A stretch of DNA of 64,000 nucleotides. Source: Brachypterus glaber (taxonomy: Eukaryota > Arthropoda > Insecta > Coleoptera > Kateretidae). Location of the stretch: positions 52,559,365 to 52,623,364 of the forward strand of contig OY294047.1 of the NCBI GenBank assembly GCA_958510825.1. The letters are read 5' to 3'. The notes under the pieces were generated by a model. The model was given only the letters and a program-made list of their open reading frames with translations, searched no databases and was not told where the DNA came from. Of the stretch, positions 47,095 through 59,300 are shown piece after piece; positions within the stretch are counted from its first letter, which is position 1; each line of letters starts with the position of its first letter. The translations under genes were made by a program, and so were the position numbers.

Positions 47095-47345
47095 CACATG
47101 GAAATCAGGGAAATGTCAGGAAGTTTAAATTTTCAGGAAAATGTCAGGAAAGTTTATTGGAAAAAATGAAAAATCAGGGAATTTTATTGAAAAACCTGTA
47201 ACTTTATTTTTTTTATTTTATACCTTTTTTTTCATATATATTTTACCCAAAAACCGAAAAAGTCAGGAAAAATTTATCAAAACCAGGGAAAGGTCAGGGA
47301 AATTTCGGGGAATTTTCCAAATAATATTCTGTGGCCTCCCTGTAC
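47095..47345. repeat. degenerate TCAGGGAAA/TCAGGAAA minisatellite
   Basis: About ten loose copies of (G)TCAGGGAAA separated by AT-rich spacers, similar in flavour to the 19915-20710 array. Confidence 0.6.
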
Positions 47346-48168
47346 TTATACAAAAACGTGTACTAACAATTGAAAAATAATTATTTTCAAATGTCGGACA
47401 CAGTACTGCCCTTGTTACTTAAAACATCCTAACTAACATTCCTATTTTCCCTGACTTTTTCGAATAAATGGCCAAATTCCCCATTTTCCAGACTTCCCTG
47501 ATTGGTAAGGACCCTGGAGAATAGATAAACATGGCATAGAACAATCACTATATGCAGATAAGCCGAAAATGAAAAAAAAGTTATTTAGGACGTTTTAACG
47601 AAGCAGGGCAGAGTAGTGTAAAAATACATAATACACACTCACACAATTGTATTAATACTCTCACAATACACTTTTCAAAACTTAAAACAAAGAAAAAACC
47701 ACGAGCGATCTACCACCTTTAGCAATCTTTATTATAGGAATGAGTAAAATATCTAAATCATTAATCGTCATTAATACTTTTATTTGAAAATTACGTAACA
47801 TATGTTTCATAAAATAGTTTGTTTTTTTATCATAATAAATTTTAAAAAGAGTGGCGCCCCAGAATGGGGGCTAATATCCCTGATGGCCTCCGTACACCCA
47901 CATTATGAAAACAAATTGGCGCGGGTGTGCCCTGTCAAACGTTTGAGGTTACTAAATCAACCCTCAATGTAAAAAGTTCTGGCCCCAAACAGTTTTACAG
48001 CACAGGCCTCTGAGGTGTCATAAGTCGAGACCCACAGACATATAAAAAACTATTTTTAAAATGTTAATATCAAATTTAAAAAAGTATTTCAATAATTTTA
48101 CTTTACTATGCTGTGCGGGGCTGCTAGTTAAATAATTACACAGGCAAACAAAACAAAAAAGCGTTGTC

Positions 48169-48428
48169 TGTGCTGGGGTTGACACCCACCTATTCTTGCG
48201 TATTTTGAGATGCTGAACACGAATCTATCATAAAAAAGGCACTTTATTGGCTCATTTTTTTGATACACTGAAAAAACTGTCTAAAATGGTAAAAATCTTA
48301 TATTATTAATAATAACACTGAAATTTCAGTGTAGCGAAAAAATGAGCCCATAAAATGCCTTTTTTATGACAGATTCGTGTTCACCATCCCAAAATACATT
48401 AGAAAAGGTGGGTCTCAACCCCAGCACA
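48169..48428. mobile_element. 260-bp MITE, copy 1 of a tandem pair
   Basis: Inverted arms of about 100 bp start at GTGCTGGGGTTGACACCCAC and contain GAACACGAATCTATCATAAA and GGCTCATTTTTT with inverses. Confidence 0.9.
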
Positions 48429-48438
48429 GACTTTTTTT

Positions 48439-48660
48439 TGTGCTGGGGTGAGACCCACCCATTCATATGTGTTTTGGGATGCTGAACACGAATCTGCTAT
48501 AAAAAAGGCAATTTATGGGCTCATTTTTTGCTACACTGACAAAACTGTCTAAAATTGAGAAAATATCATCTGCAATTTCAGTGTAGCAAAAAAATGAGCC
48601 CATGAAGTGCCTTTTTTATGACAGATTCGTGTTTAGCATGCCAAAATACATAAGACAACT
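48439..48660. mobile_element. 220-bp MITE, copy 2 of a tandem pair
   Basis: Same family and orientation as the copy 10 bp to its left. The right end is truncated before the CCCAGCAC terminus. Confidence 0.85.
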
Positions 48661-50134
48661 TTTTTTTGAGGTTCTATGTCATCAGCGTTGGATATGTAAC
48701 TATTTCAAAAAGTTTCAGTATTTAGAAAAAAAAAATTAATTTAATTTACTTACATTAAAAAAATAAATAAATATTTTCAAAAGTCTCGAGTGCGATACAC
48801 TATAGTGTAAAAATACACAACACACACAAAGACACTAGGTACTTCTTGTATTAATTAATATGCACGTGTATTAATACACGTGCAATACACTTCTCAAAAC
48901 TTAAAACAAAGAAAAAACAGGAGCAACCTACCAACTTAAGCTATCTGTATAAGAATGAGTAAAATATTTAAAGCACAATTACTTTTATTTGAAAATTACG
49001 TGACATACGTCATACATATATGTATGCATACATACATGCATAGGTGTATACAGTTGTATAGGTGTATACAGTTGGCGGTTTTAAATTTTTTAAGTTTGTT
49101 TTTTATCATAATAAATTTTAAAAAGAGTGTTGCCCCAAAATTGGGGTTTATATCCCTGCTGGCCTCCCACCTTATGAAAACAAATTCCCATTTGAGGTTA
49201 CTGAATCAACCCTCTATGTAAAAAATTCTGTCCCCAAACATTTCTAGAGCACAGGTCTCTGATGTCCCATAAGCTGGGACCCACATATCTATTTCAAAAA
49301 GATTCGGTATATTTAGAAAAAAAAGTATATAAATATTTATAAAAGAATCGGGTACTTACATTTAAAACATAATTATTTTCAAAAGCCTCTAGTCCAATAC
49401 ACTTCTTAAAACTTGAAACAAAAAATATCACGAGTGATGCACCACCATTGGCAGTCTACAAGCAAATGACGAAAAGATTTAAATCGCCGACTTTATTTAA
49501 AAATTGCATAACCTTATCTTATTCGTCATACATTGTTGACGGTTTTAAATTTTTTACGGGGAAGCGAGTTCGTGTGGGTGGTCATCATTTTAAAGCTGTA
49601 ATCGACCATGTATTTTTTATTTTTTTTGAATGGTTTACAAAAGTGTTGACGGGAATTTTTGTCAAAATTTCTTAAAAAAAACCTTGTGTCCTTTTTTTAA
49701 TGTTTTGCTTTAACGACTTAGTTTTTGCTTTCCCATTTTTATGATTGAAATTACGTAAAATTTCCTGATTTTCAAAGTGAAATATTATATATTAAAAACA
49801 AAAAAAAGGGCGACGTTAGGCACTCAAGCAACTCTTTGACTTAACAATCATGAAAATCCCATATCGATATCTTTATTAGTAACCGAAAAATTTCCGATCA
49901 AAAAAGCCTTATAAATGCCAAAAATTGTATTTTAACCAATCAGAACCGGGTCTAACCACAAAAATAGAAATAATTTTTTCTAATTTTGTGGGTCTTACTC
50001 ACTCGCACATACATATTTTATTCATGGACAAGAAAATAGTTATTTATAACTTTTTTTCTTAAAAAAAAAGCTCTCAAACCCCTACCCCGGACTGCAACGA
50101 TGAGAAAACTGACCCTGGCTGAAATGGTTTAACC

Positions 50135-50225
50135 GAGGCTAAAAAAAAAGGACGAAGAAGAAGAAGAAGAATATTTAAATTTTCTTTGTAAAAAGCAGTC
50201 ACTCCTTTTTGGAAGCCGGTTAAAA
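50135..50225 (+). repeat. repeat-derived sequence abutting the TBCB start codon
   Basis: GACGAAGAAGAAGAAGAAG is followed by CTCCTTTTTGGAAGCCGGTT, the latter closely matching CTCCTTTTTAGAAGTCGGTT in the 5965-7400 array. The match ends at the A run immediately before the ATG. Confidence 0.6.
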
Positions 50226-52903
50226 ATGTATCAGTGCGACGCTGTTAGAGGCGATTTCGCCGTAAAAACGTCTGATTTTGTCAGTGTACACTTAACAACA
50301 TCTAAATCGGATACTTCATTTGTGGAAAGAAGGTTTGCAAAAGACCTAACCATTATCCAGCTAAAGGTACGTTTATATAGCCATAAATGGTAACAAAATT
50401 TGTCTAAAACCCACGCAAGTGTATTAAAAACAATTAGAAAAGGTTTTGTCATATTAAATGAGTCATAGAATTTAAATAAATAGCGCGTTAGAAAAAATAA
50501 CATTTGTTCTTATCGAAGAGGAAAACGCAATTGGGGTCGTTTGTGGAGCACCCTGTATATAAGCATTACGTTTTCTGCTTAAAAAATCGACCTTTATTGC
50601 ATCAAATGGGCCTTTTTAGCAAAAATAGGCTTTTTTTCATAAAATATAGATTTTACACAAAATTCGGCTTTGTGCATAGAGCTGGGCCTTTTAAAAAGTG
50701 GCTTTTGTACATATACCAAGTTTTTAATGAAGCTGAAGTTTGCAACGTTTTTTTGCAACGAAAATTCAAACAGTATATTAAAGCACTAGTTTCATAACCT
50801 ACGTTTTTAGTGAATGAGTACAAGTTTAGAAAACAAGCCGCTTGCAGCTAGTTTTCTAAAGTACTAGTGCGCTAAAAACGTGTTATGGAACAAGTGGTTT
50901 AATTAACTATTTGAATTTTCAATACAAAAAAACCTTGCAAACTTCAGCTTCATAGTTTTTATGAAAAATAATTAATTTTTTAAAGAAAAAAGTTAAAATT
51001 AGGCAATTTTGACCAAAAATACTATTTTTAAAATAGCTAAATATTTTTTTTTAATACCTGTTTTGATATTTTTTAGGAAAAACTGGAGTTGGCAACTGGA
51101 GGCAGTTGTGCCACAATGAAAATCGAAGTCTATGATACAGACAACAAACTGGTGTGTGTTTTATCAAACAATGTCGCTCTCCTAGGGTCTTATCCCATAG
51201 ATGATGGCATGAGAATGCATGTAGTTGATACATTTTCAATCACAAATGATTTTGACACAGGCAATGTGGAAAAACTGGAACTAACCGAGGAGGAATACAG
51301 CAAGAAAAATAATACAGTTAGGTCTTTTTTGCTGAAAAACAAATTAGGTAAGATAGTAGATAGAAAAAAGTTCAAAAATTTATTTAAAAGCATTTTTTTT
51401 ATGAAATTTTTTTGAAAAATGAGAAATCCGTGTACAAATTTTTGGAAGTCTTCTAAAAATCTTTTAGAAATCTCGAAAATCTCAGTGATTTTCTACCAGG
51501 TTCTTCAGAAATCTTAAAAAATCTCATCAAAAAGCTCAGAAATCCTTTGTTTTAACAAAAATCTCAGAAGTCTGTGTACAAATATTTTGTAGTGGTGGAC
51601 CCCTAAAAAAAAAAAATTCTATTTTTAAAAAACACAAAAATTACCTAGTTGAAAGTACTGGTACTAGTTCACCCCCAACCAAATTCTAGCAGTTTTTTAT
51701 TTTTTTAAAGTATTAAGCAAGAATGGAGCTCTCTACAACTAGAATTATGAAACAAAAGACGTCTACCCTATCTCTATCTCATTTGTGCTACACTTTCCAG
51801 CCAACCAAATAAATACTGTATTTGTTTTTCATACAACGAATACAGTATTTATTTGGTTGGCCGGAAAGTGTAGCACTCAGCAGCATGAACGAACATAGCT
51901 AATGTGAATCTGTAGAATAAGATAATTCTACTAAAATTTAGATGGCGCCAGTAATTTCTTTAATAAAAATAATATAGTTACACTTTTTGCCTGGCCAAGT
52001 AAATATTGTATTTGTTCAACAAAGAACAAATACAGAATTTGTTTGGTTGGGTGGAAGTGGGAGTGTATGTATGTCTTCTATCCTTTTTGGGTAGAACTTT
52101 TGTCCCTGTCTAATCTAACGGGAGAAATCGCCATTAAAAGTTAAAAAGATGTATTATGACAAAATTTTAAACTAGAAATCTCTGCTTCAATACTAAAATA
52201 TCAAATCTGGTGATCTGAGTTAGGCCTGATTCAGTTTAAATAAAATCACCCTATGAGTGACGTAAATATGGGGGAAATTCTGCTGCGTGATGTCATTATC
52301 TTATATATTTTATCTTTCATATCCCCTTTATTCCTGGAAGGATTTAAATGAAATTTGAGATAGTCTTTTAGTACCAGGTTAAATATCAAAGTTGATATGG
52401 TTCCATTTTTGTATACAAAATACATGTATTTCAGGTAAATATAATGAAGAAAATCAAAAACAAAAAGAAAAGGCTGAGGAAGAAGAAAGAGAGAAAGTGG
52501 AAAACATCAAAGTAGGCTGCCGATGTAAGGTGATGGTGTCCAACGCCCCGACGCGACTGGGCGTCGTTCGATATAAGGGTCCACTTGAGGGTATTGCTGG
52601 GTTATTCATAGGCGTGCAATATGATGAACCTTTGGGCAAAAATGACGGAAGGTAATTTTTAATTAATTTTTTTAATTTAATCGAGATTTTTATTGATTTT
52701 TTTTCTAAAATATTTCCTTTTTCAACAACTAGCTTAATATGGCAAATACGTTAAACTCTTATAATTACATTATTTTTTGTTTTAGTGTAAAAGGGGTGAG
52801 ATATTTTGAATGTCCAGACAAATATGGCGCATTTGTTAAACCCAGTGCTGTGACCATAGGAGACTTCCCAGTTGAAGATTACGATTTGAATGAAGAAATC
52901 TAA
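50226..52903 (+). CDS. TBCB: tubulin-folding cofactor B (complete, 4 exons)
   Basis: TBCB captures alpha-tubulin after the CCT chaperonin and, with cofactor E, helps form or dissociate tubulin heterodimers in the cytosol. Exons: 50226-50366, 51077-51347, 52435-52651, 52786-52903. Phases fit, giving 248 aa (human 244). Layout: ubiquitin-like domain at about 18-105 ([29 protein letters not shown]), [17 protein letters not shown], a charged coiled coil at about 137-165, and a CAP-Gly domain at about 170-240 with [17 protein letters not shown] and KYGAFVKP. The signature GKNDG groove is intact. The tail [10 protein letters not shown] resembles the usual DY-LDEI ending. The first roughly 17 residues are longer than I expect for insects, so the true start might lie in an unseen upstream exon, though no in-frame ATG closer to the domain exists. 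AATAAA is at 52951. Confidence 0.93.
50726..50954. mobile_element. family C MITE copy 2 (TBCB intron 1)
   Basis: TIRs AATGAAGCTGAAGTTTGCA and inverse, as at 11998-12213. It lies entirely in TBCB intron 1. Confidence 0.85.
51722..52135 (+). mobile_element. 414-bp element with hairpin, family G copy 1 (TBCB intron 2)
   Basis: Almost identical to 60750-61164. It contains a long palindrome in which CCAACCAAATAAATACTGTA faces its complement, and a second weaker inverted pair (CCAAGTAAATATTGTATTTG with ACAGAATTTGTTTGG). No ORF. Confidence 0.9.
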
Positions 52904-52950
52904 GTTAAGTATTTTACAAAATTAAGACAGGAAAAAATGTAAATTTGTAT

Positions 52951-52956
52951 AATAAA
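52951..52956 (+). promoter_or_regulatory. TBCB polyadenylation signal
   Basis: AATAAA 48 bases after the stop codon. Confidence 0.7.
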
Positions 52957-53030
52957 GGATCTCATTATTCACTTGGGGACTAGCATTAAGAAATGATTTT
53001 TTTGAAAATTTGGGTCTTGTTACTACTTAG

Positions 53031-53602
53031 CAGTAGGAGCAAAGAACTTTTACCTCAAGAAGGAACATGATGAAATCTACCGTATGCTTTGTTTGAAGCG
53101 TGAACCAACTACGGTGAGGGGCTTGTGGGGAGTGACTATTGTTTACTCTTAGTACGCGTAAAGAGAGAGAAAGAATGTGTAAACTCACAGTCTAATGTCG
53201 TAAAATTACTAACAGGGGTACAGTGTTGCCGATTGGAAACATATACTTTGGATATTTTATTGTAAATTTTAAGAAACATTAGTTCTGTATAAGTTTTATA
53301 TAAACTAGTAGTTTAATTTTAATAGATTTCAATATACTATATTATTAAACATAATTACAGTATACACAATAAAGTTTTTTACATTTTTAATTTAAGTATA
53401 ATGATTTGAATTTATGATAAGGTGGAAACTACGCAACATCGCTACTAGGTAGCCTGAAAGTCGACTAGCGACATCTACATTTTACACCACAAAGCTGTAT
53501 CGCGTTTCTGTTAGTAAATAAACAAACAAAAAGATGACACCTTCATAAACATTGGTCTGAAATTACTTCTTGAGGTAAAAGTTCTTTGAGTAGGAGGCAT
53601 TT
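53031..53602. mobile_element. MITE with 30-bp termini
   Basis: AAAGAACTTTTACCTCAAGA near 53042 is inverted at 53570-53592. The interior has no protein motif. Confidence 0.7.
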
Positions 53603-54299
53603 TTTGAAATCACATAAATGCATATCAAAAAATCTATGTAAATCTTCAAAAAAATCTTTTCTTGGGTCATAAAGTGCTTTATCACGGGATCCCGCTTGGA
53701 AATTATTGTTATAGAAAAATAATTATGGCTTTAAAACTTATTCCACTTTTTAGCACTAAGTATTATTTGTTTATTTTGGTAAAATTAAAAAATTGTGATG
53801 TTTAAATGTTTTTTTGTCTGTAATATATAAACATTTTTGAGAAAAAAAAATAATTTTTAAATTAATTTTGAATTTTTTTTAATTTGTTTTTTTTTTCATT
53901 AAAGAATGTTATTTATTAAAATATTAAAAAGTTAAAAAAACTTATTTTTTTAGGTCTAATTAATCATTTAAGGTTCAAATACGCAATAAAATAATTTTGG
54001 TTACTTTTTCCCGTTTTTTTTTTCCTTTTTACTCTAAATTCTTCAATAGAAAATTTAAAAAACATATTTTTTTATGTCTTACTAATTATTTAAAATTGAA
54101 ATACACAATAGTCATTTTGGTCACTTATTTCCCGCCTGGTAGCACAGTGCGGCTGTAGAGAAAAATCCAGACGTGTAGGGGTTAAACAGAGTTCAGATTC
54201 GGTTTTAGCGGGCGTAAATACACAGGAATATGGTCTTATCCATTGCGCAGACCACTTTTGTGGGCCTGTGTTATCAATACTGTCAAAAAAAAAATATTT
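53603..54299. other. AT-rich stretch without recognised features
   Basis: Homopolymer-rich, with two similar TTATTTTTT(T)AGGTCTAATTA-like phrases near 53943 and 54066. No exon was recognised. Confidence 0.4.
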
Positions 54300-54334
54300 T
54301 TTTGTCAAGCGTACTAAAATGTTCATATTTTATA

Positions 54335-54622
54335 AAGAACTTTCACTTTCGGGTTTAGACCGTGTTAATGGATTTTCACTTTCCGACGTTTCGTCTCTTA
54401 CTACTAGAGACATCTTCAGGGATTAATCTGAAACTAAGTTTCGAATCAACTTGTGTCACTATTAATGACGAGTTGTGGTTATTCACCCGTGACGAGGTTT
54501 TTCCTATCAAAGACTTTCATATTGCAGGTAAGTGGTAACCAGTGTCCCGATTGATATTGTTAGGATGATTGATGATTTCTATCGATTCCCGTATCTTCCT
54601 TGGCATTTTTCTGTTTTCTGTT
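54335..54622 (-). mobile_element. 5'-truncated Penelope-like retroelement tail with 18-bp target-site duplication
   Basis: The 18-bp word AAATGTTCATATTTTATA flanks the insert at 54317-54334 and 54623-54640. The empty-site repeat at 880-1175 lacks the insert. On the minus strand the insert starts with an open frame (54606 to a TGA at 54517) reading MPRKIRESIEIINHPNNINR. This resembles the end of the GIY-YIG endonuclease domain in Penelope-like elements (RE-AIEI-KHPNNFNR). Further on is CTGAAGATGTCTCT...AGAGACGAAACGTC, the Penelope-type terminal motif with a hammerhead-like core. Reverse transcriptase is absent. Confidence 0.75.
54389..54419 (-). ncRNA. hammerhead-ribozyme-like core motif
   Basis: On the minus strand CTGAAGA (54419-54413) is followed by a 6-bp stem (54411-54406 with 54398-54393), a 7-base loop and GAAA (54392-54389). 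This is the CUGANGA-stem-GAAA order of a hammerhead. One extra base lies between CTGAAGA and the stem, and helices I and III are not proven, so activity is doubtful. Confidence 0.35.
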
Positions 54623-54885
54623 AAATGTTCATATTTTATAACTGAACACACTAGTTAGAAGTGATCTATTTTTTTACAGTGAAAAAATGAGTTCATTGTT
54701 GTACGCCGTAAAAAAAGTTAGTTACCAAAACCACCACTGGCGACAGCAATCTTTGACTATGATGACAGCCATACTTCAAACTTGTTTGTTTATTATGTAA
54801 ACAGGTGGTTGACTCGAGATTCTGTGCAAAAACCTTGTGTGAAATTGATTAAAAATGACTGAAGAAGAATATATGGTTTATAATT

Positions 54886-56190
54886 CTGAATTTTTGCATA
54901 CGACTATTTTTGATGCCGCTGATTTCGAATAAAATGACGAAAAATAAAAAAAAAATCGCGTCATCAGGGTGGTCCAAAATTTTATTTTCGTTTCTGTCAA
55001 ATGGCTTTTGTTGATTATCCTGATGTAGACCAATGTCCATAACTTAAAAATTCTACACTCCATGTTAAAAAATGAGATTTTAAAAAAAATTATACGCGAT
55101 GGAAACAAAAAAAAAATGCTTGTTTGGCAGTCAGTGGGTCTTAAGTCGGAAAATAAAAAAAAAACATCCCATCACAAAATTCTTGTTGGCCTGTGTAATC
55201 AAAAAAGTGATATTTACAATTTTGATAAAGCTTAGGAACGTGAAGACGATTTTTTGTCCTTTTTGTTTGTTTCTTGATATATCGTCCACTAAAGGCTCTA
55301 GTTGTCTAACTCCAAATTTTTCAAAAATGAGATTTTTATCAAATTTGCTTAATTATCTAATTACCAACATACTTCAAAAAAAAAAAGTTGCATTAAACCA
55401 ATATCAGCCTCAAAAAATGCAAAAATGTAAATATTTTAAGTCGCTAAGTGTCTAACTCCATCATATGATTGTGAGAAAACAATTAAATGAGAACTGTCAC
55501 TAATGTCAAACTATTTCTCGACAACAGGGGATCCCGTTTCAAATATTTGTTAATTTACTGTTTGATGATAATTATAATTATTGCCATTAATAATGTATAT
55601 ATATTATGCCTACCTAGTAGTAATATTATATATTAAATATAAAAATATAAATTTTTTGTAATAATATTACGCGATATAATACGATAGGTATCCTCCTTTA
55701 TCTTCCCTTGGAGTTAGACCATTAGTGAATTTAGATTCTGTGGTTAAAATTTAATTTTAAAATAATTTATATAAAATAGATAACAATGAAAAGTTTTAAA
55801 TACATTAACACATTTCAAACATTTTTACCTGTGAACAAGCTAGTTTTAAAGTTCTAAATTGCTATAATTAAGTTTTAAATCGTTTTTTACGTCTCCTGAA
55901 AAATATGACGTTTTGGAGTTAGACCGTTAGAGCCTTTAGATGACGATATGTAGGCAAACTAAAAATTAAAAGGTCCAAAAAGATTAAAACGATTTTTTTG
56001 TCATATAAATTTCTAGTTTTATTCTATTAGTTTTTCAGTTTTTTGTACATTTATTAAATATATTTTACTTATCTAGGTATATTGAATGTATAAATATATA
56101 TAAAAACAATAAATAACAGTAATAAAAATTAAAAACAAAAAAATCCTTGTTCCTGTTAAAAAAATAAAATTAAAATACAATTTTATAGTT
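54886..56190. other. AT-rich intergenic stretch between TBCB and eIF2 gamma
   Basis: ORFs of up to 118 codons here are low-complexity and match nothing I know. The phrase TCTAACTCCA recurs loosely (55290-55460, 55700, 55920), hinting at an old repeat. Confidence 0.4.
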
Positions 56191-56196
56191 TTTATT
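56191..56196 (-). promoter_or_regulatory. candidate eIF2 gamma polyadenylation signal
   Basis: AATAAA on the minus strand about 165 bases past the stop codon. Confidence 0.45.
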
Positions 56197-56359
56197 TATT
56201 AGATTTCAACAATTACCAAAAACTAAAAAAAAATACTATCTTAATAAGATATTAACTATAATGTAGGTAAAAATAAACTAGGTAACGAAAAATTTAAATC
56301 TAATACAATAAAACGAGAAAATAGGGTTAGGTTGTACTATGCGGGGTACAAATAACCAA

Positions 56360-59300
56360 TCAGTTACTGACGGGTTCGATTGTTTCCCCTCCGCGGATTT
56401 GACCCCAACCAATCAGACGCCAATGTTTTTCAACTCTTCTGCTCAAGGCGATTTTTTCGCCAGTTTCGGTACATACGGGGTTAGTCAAGGATATTTTACA
56501 CAGATCGGCCTTTGTGGCGACCACACGGCCTCCTGTGCTTAGGGAACCAATGTTGACCAGTAGCATTTCGTTTTTGATCAGTTTTTGAACTTTGGCGCCC
56601 TTTTTGTCGCCCTCGGTACGGACTCCCAAAAGACGTTTTAGGAGATAGTAAGAAACCTGAAAAAAAATAAAACACTTTAGTAACAATCTATTTTTGAATA
56701 TTTTTATTACATCGGCACTTAGTGCTACTAAGAGTGCCGATGTATTGAAATCTTCGCCGAAAAGTCAAAATCTTTTACCACGTTTTTTTCACATTTCTCG
56801 ACGTTCTGAGTCGAAATCAGTAAAAAAAAAATTGCGTCTGTCTGTCTGTCTGTCTGGGTGTAAACTCCCTAACTCCATTTCTACATGAGATAACGACTTG
56901 CGGTTTTTTGCATATTGTTTCTTATCGTATTCCGAAGAGCTGGTTAGATTTTGGGGGTAGAGTAAACGATTGGGGATATAACGGGGTGAAAATAGGGTAA
57001 AACTTCTATTTTTAGCGTTTTTTGTTTATAATTAAGGCAATTATTATTGTATTTGGTTAGTTTAGCACTTATATGAAAAATTGGTCAAAAAATGTTATAA
57101 ACAACGTTTTCCTAAAACGCATTGTTTTCGAGATATTGGCGTTTAAAGCAGTAAAAGGTTTTTTTAGCATATCTCACATATTTATAACCCGATTTCAAAA
57201 AATTATATTTTAAATAAAAGCTCTTTTTAAGCCCTATAATAAATGTTATATACAGTTTTTTGCTAGAATATAATGTTTTAAAGATACAGAATTTAAAATC
57301 AAACAAAACACCTAGTTTGAAATTTGCAAACTAGATGGCTCTAGTGTACAATAGTGCCGATGTTTTGACAGGGTGCTTGCAACGTTTGATCTAGTTTAAG
57401 TTTAAAATATAATAATAATTGTGCTTTTGTCTCCCTCTGTAGAACTTACCTCTTTATCTAATCTAAATTTGACGCCGACCATTGACATAAATAAACAAAC
57501 AATGTTTGACAGGTGATGATTTAAAATGATATTTACTAAATTTTCTTTTGCTAAATCATGGCTACTACGTTTTTCAACATAAATGTTTAAAAACGCTATA
57601 ACTTCCGAACGAAAAAAGATAGTACCACGAAATTAAATCTACTTTTCGTTTCCAAAGTTTGTAAACGGGCTAATGAATCACCCTGTATAGTCAAACTGCT
57701 CTCCCAAAATCCTATCGCGTGCTCACTAGGATAAAGGTGTATCTACAGCATTGCAGAGAAGAAAATACTATACTTTGGTCTGTTTTTTCAAGTAAGATAA
57801 TATATTAAAAATCGCACAGTAAATATTTTTACAACAGGTTTAAGTAGTATATGTTTGTGTATAGAATATAGTTATGTTTTATAAAATAAACTACGCAGTA
57901 TATTTCGCACATCCAATATTCGAATCTGTTTTGAAAATATTCACTGTGCGATTTTTAATTTACTCTCTTGCTAGATGAAACAGACCATAGTGTACTGTAA
58001 ATTTACATACAGGCTTTTTACAGTGTAGTCCCAAAACATAATAAAACTAAAATAATTATTACTTACCTCAAGCTCGATAAAAATACTGGGTAACGCACCA
58101 ACTGCGCCCAGAACCTGTCCCACCAATCTGTCAGCACGACATAAGGTGGGTTCGATTTTGGTGCCCACCCCAATGAGCCCTCCAGGGACGGCGAATTGCA
58201 GTTCGTTCTGTTCGGTGTAGAGCGAGACGATACGCGAGAAAATGGGGCGGCAAGTGAGCTTTCCTTCCCCATCTTTGCTTACCAAACCTGGTCTCACCTG
58301 AAAAAAAAAAACAATATTTTTATTTTATTTAATATTTTTTGATTTCTCGTTTGTTTTTTTTTTAATACGGGATTTTTGCATCACAAAAAAACGTTATTAG
58401 CTGGCTAAAAAAAGGATTTTTTGTATGGACAACAACTATCGCATTCCAAAGAAAAAAATGTACAGTGGAAACTCAATAACTCGAACCTCAATAACATCGA
58501 AATGTTCCATAAGTCGCGGGGTGTTTTTTCTTTAACTCGGTCCCTTGAGTTTCGAGTTACGGAGTTTCCACTATATTAAAATTTTTATTTTATGTCAAAA
58601 AGTTTTTTTTTTAAACTGACAATTAAAAACAACCAAGCTAGAAAATTACTAGCCGTAAGGTCCGTAATATATTTTATTCGAACCTGTATATGTAATACAT
58701 ACAGTACATGTATTAATAAAGTTTGGGAAGTACGTGATTTCTTGTCCCACTGTTTTCCACACCTGGACCTGACCTGTAATGAAAAATAGAGACCAGTAAA
58801 CTAATTATTACTGGTCTGTAATTTAAATCATAAATCTCCGCTAGATGGCACCACCGATTAAAATATCATTATTAATGCTTAAAGCAAGATGGCTGAACTG
58901 CTGTTGTCATGATAAACACGAATATAATCTAATACATTTCGTTTAAAAAACTTAAATGTACAGTTTTAGTCAATGTTTTTTACTTTTGAGACAGAAGGAT
59001 AATAAATGTTATAAACGGTACCTTGTGAGCTATCAACAAATGTTTTTTGTGGTTTTTTATTTGGGTTATGCGTATGTGGAACTTCAGTTTTATATAATTG
59101 TGCTGTTCTTGTAAAATGTAGGAAAAAATATTTGTGGTAAATATGAAAAGAACTAAAAAAATAAGTATTATAGTATTATTTTCTTCATTTGAATTCAAAC
59201 ATCTAGGTTTCAAGAAAATTAGTACTCTATTTTTAAATAAAAACAGTTGCGAATAAAATAGCCCAGGTAGCAAAATAACATGACATTCACGTGAAAGTCA

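Larger units (their letters stand above)
47620..49670 (+). repeat. tandemly triplicated block
   Basis: Blocks beginning near 47630, 48800 and 49380 share AAAACTTAAAACAAAGAAAA, GAATGAGTAAAATAT and, in the first two, ATCATAATAAATTTTAAAAA and GGTTACT-AATCAACCCTC. The third is degenerate and short. The first block is enlarged by the two MITEs at 48169-48660. Confidence 0.75.
54300..54885 (+). repeat. dispersed repeat, copy 2 (interrupted by a Penelope-like insertion)
   Basis: Outside the 54335-54622 insertion this matches 880-1175 in inverse orientation. Confidence 0.75.

Noticed and set aside
55099..55455. 118-codon ORF
   Set aside because: Lysine/isoleucine-rich low-complexity translation in non-coding AT-rich DNA, without start context or family resemblance.
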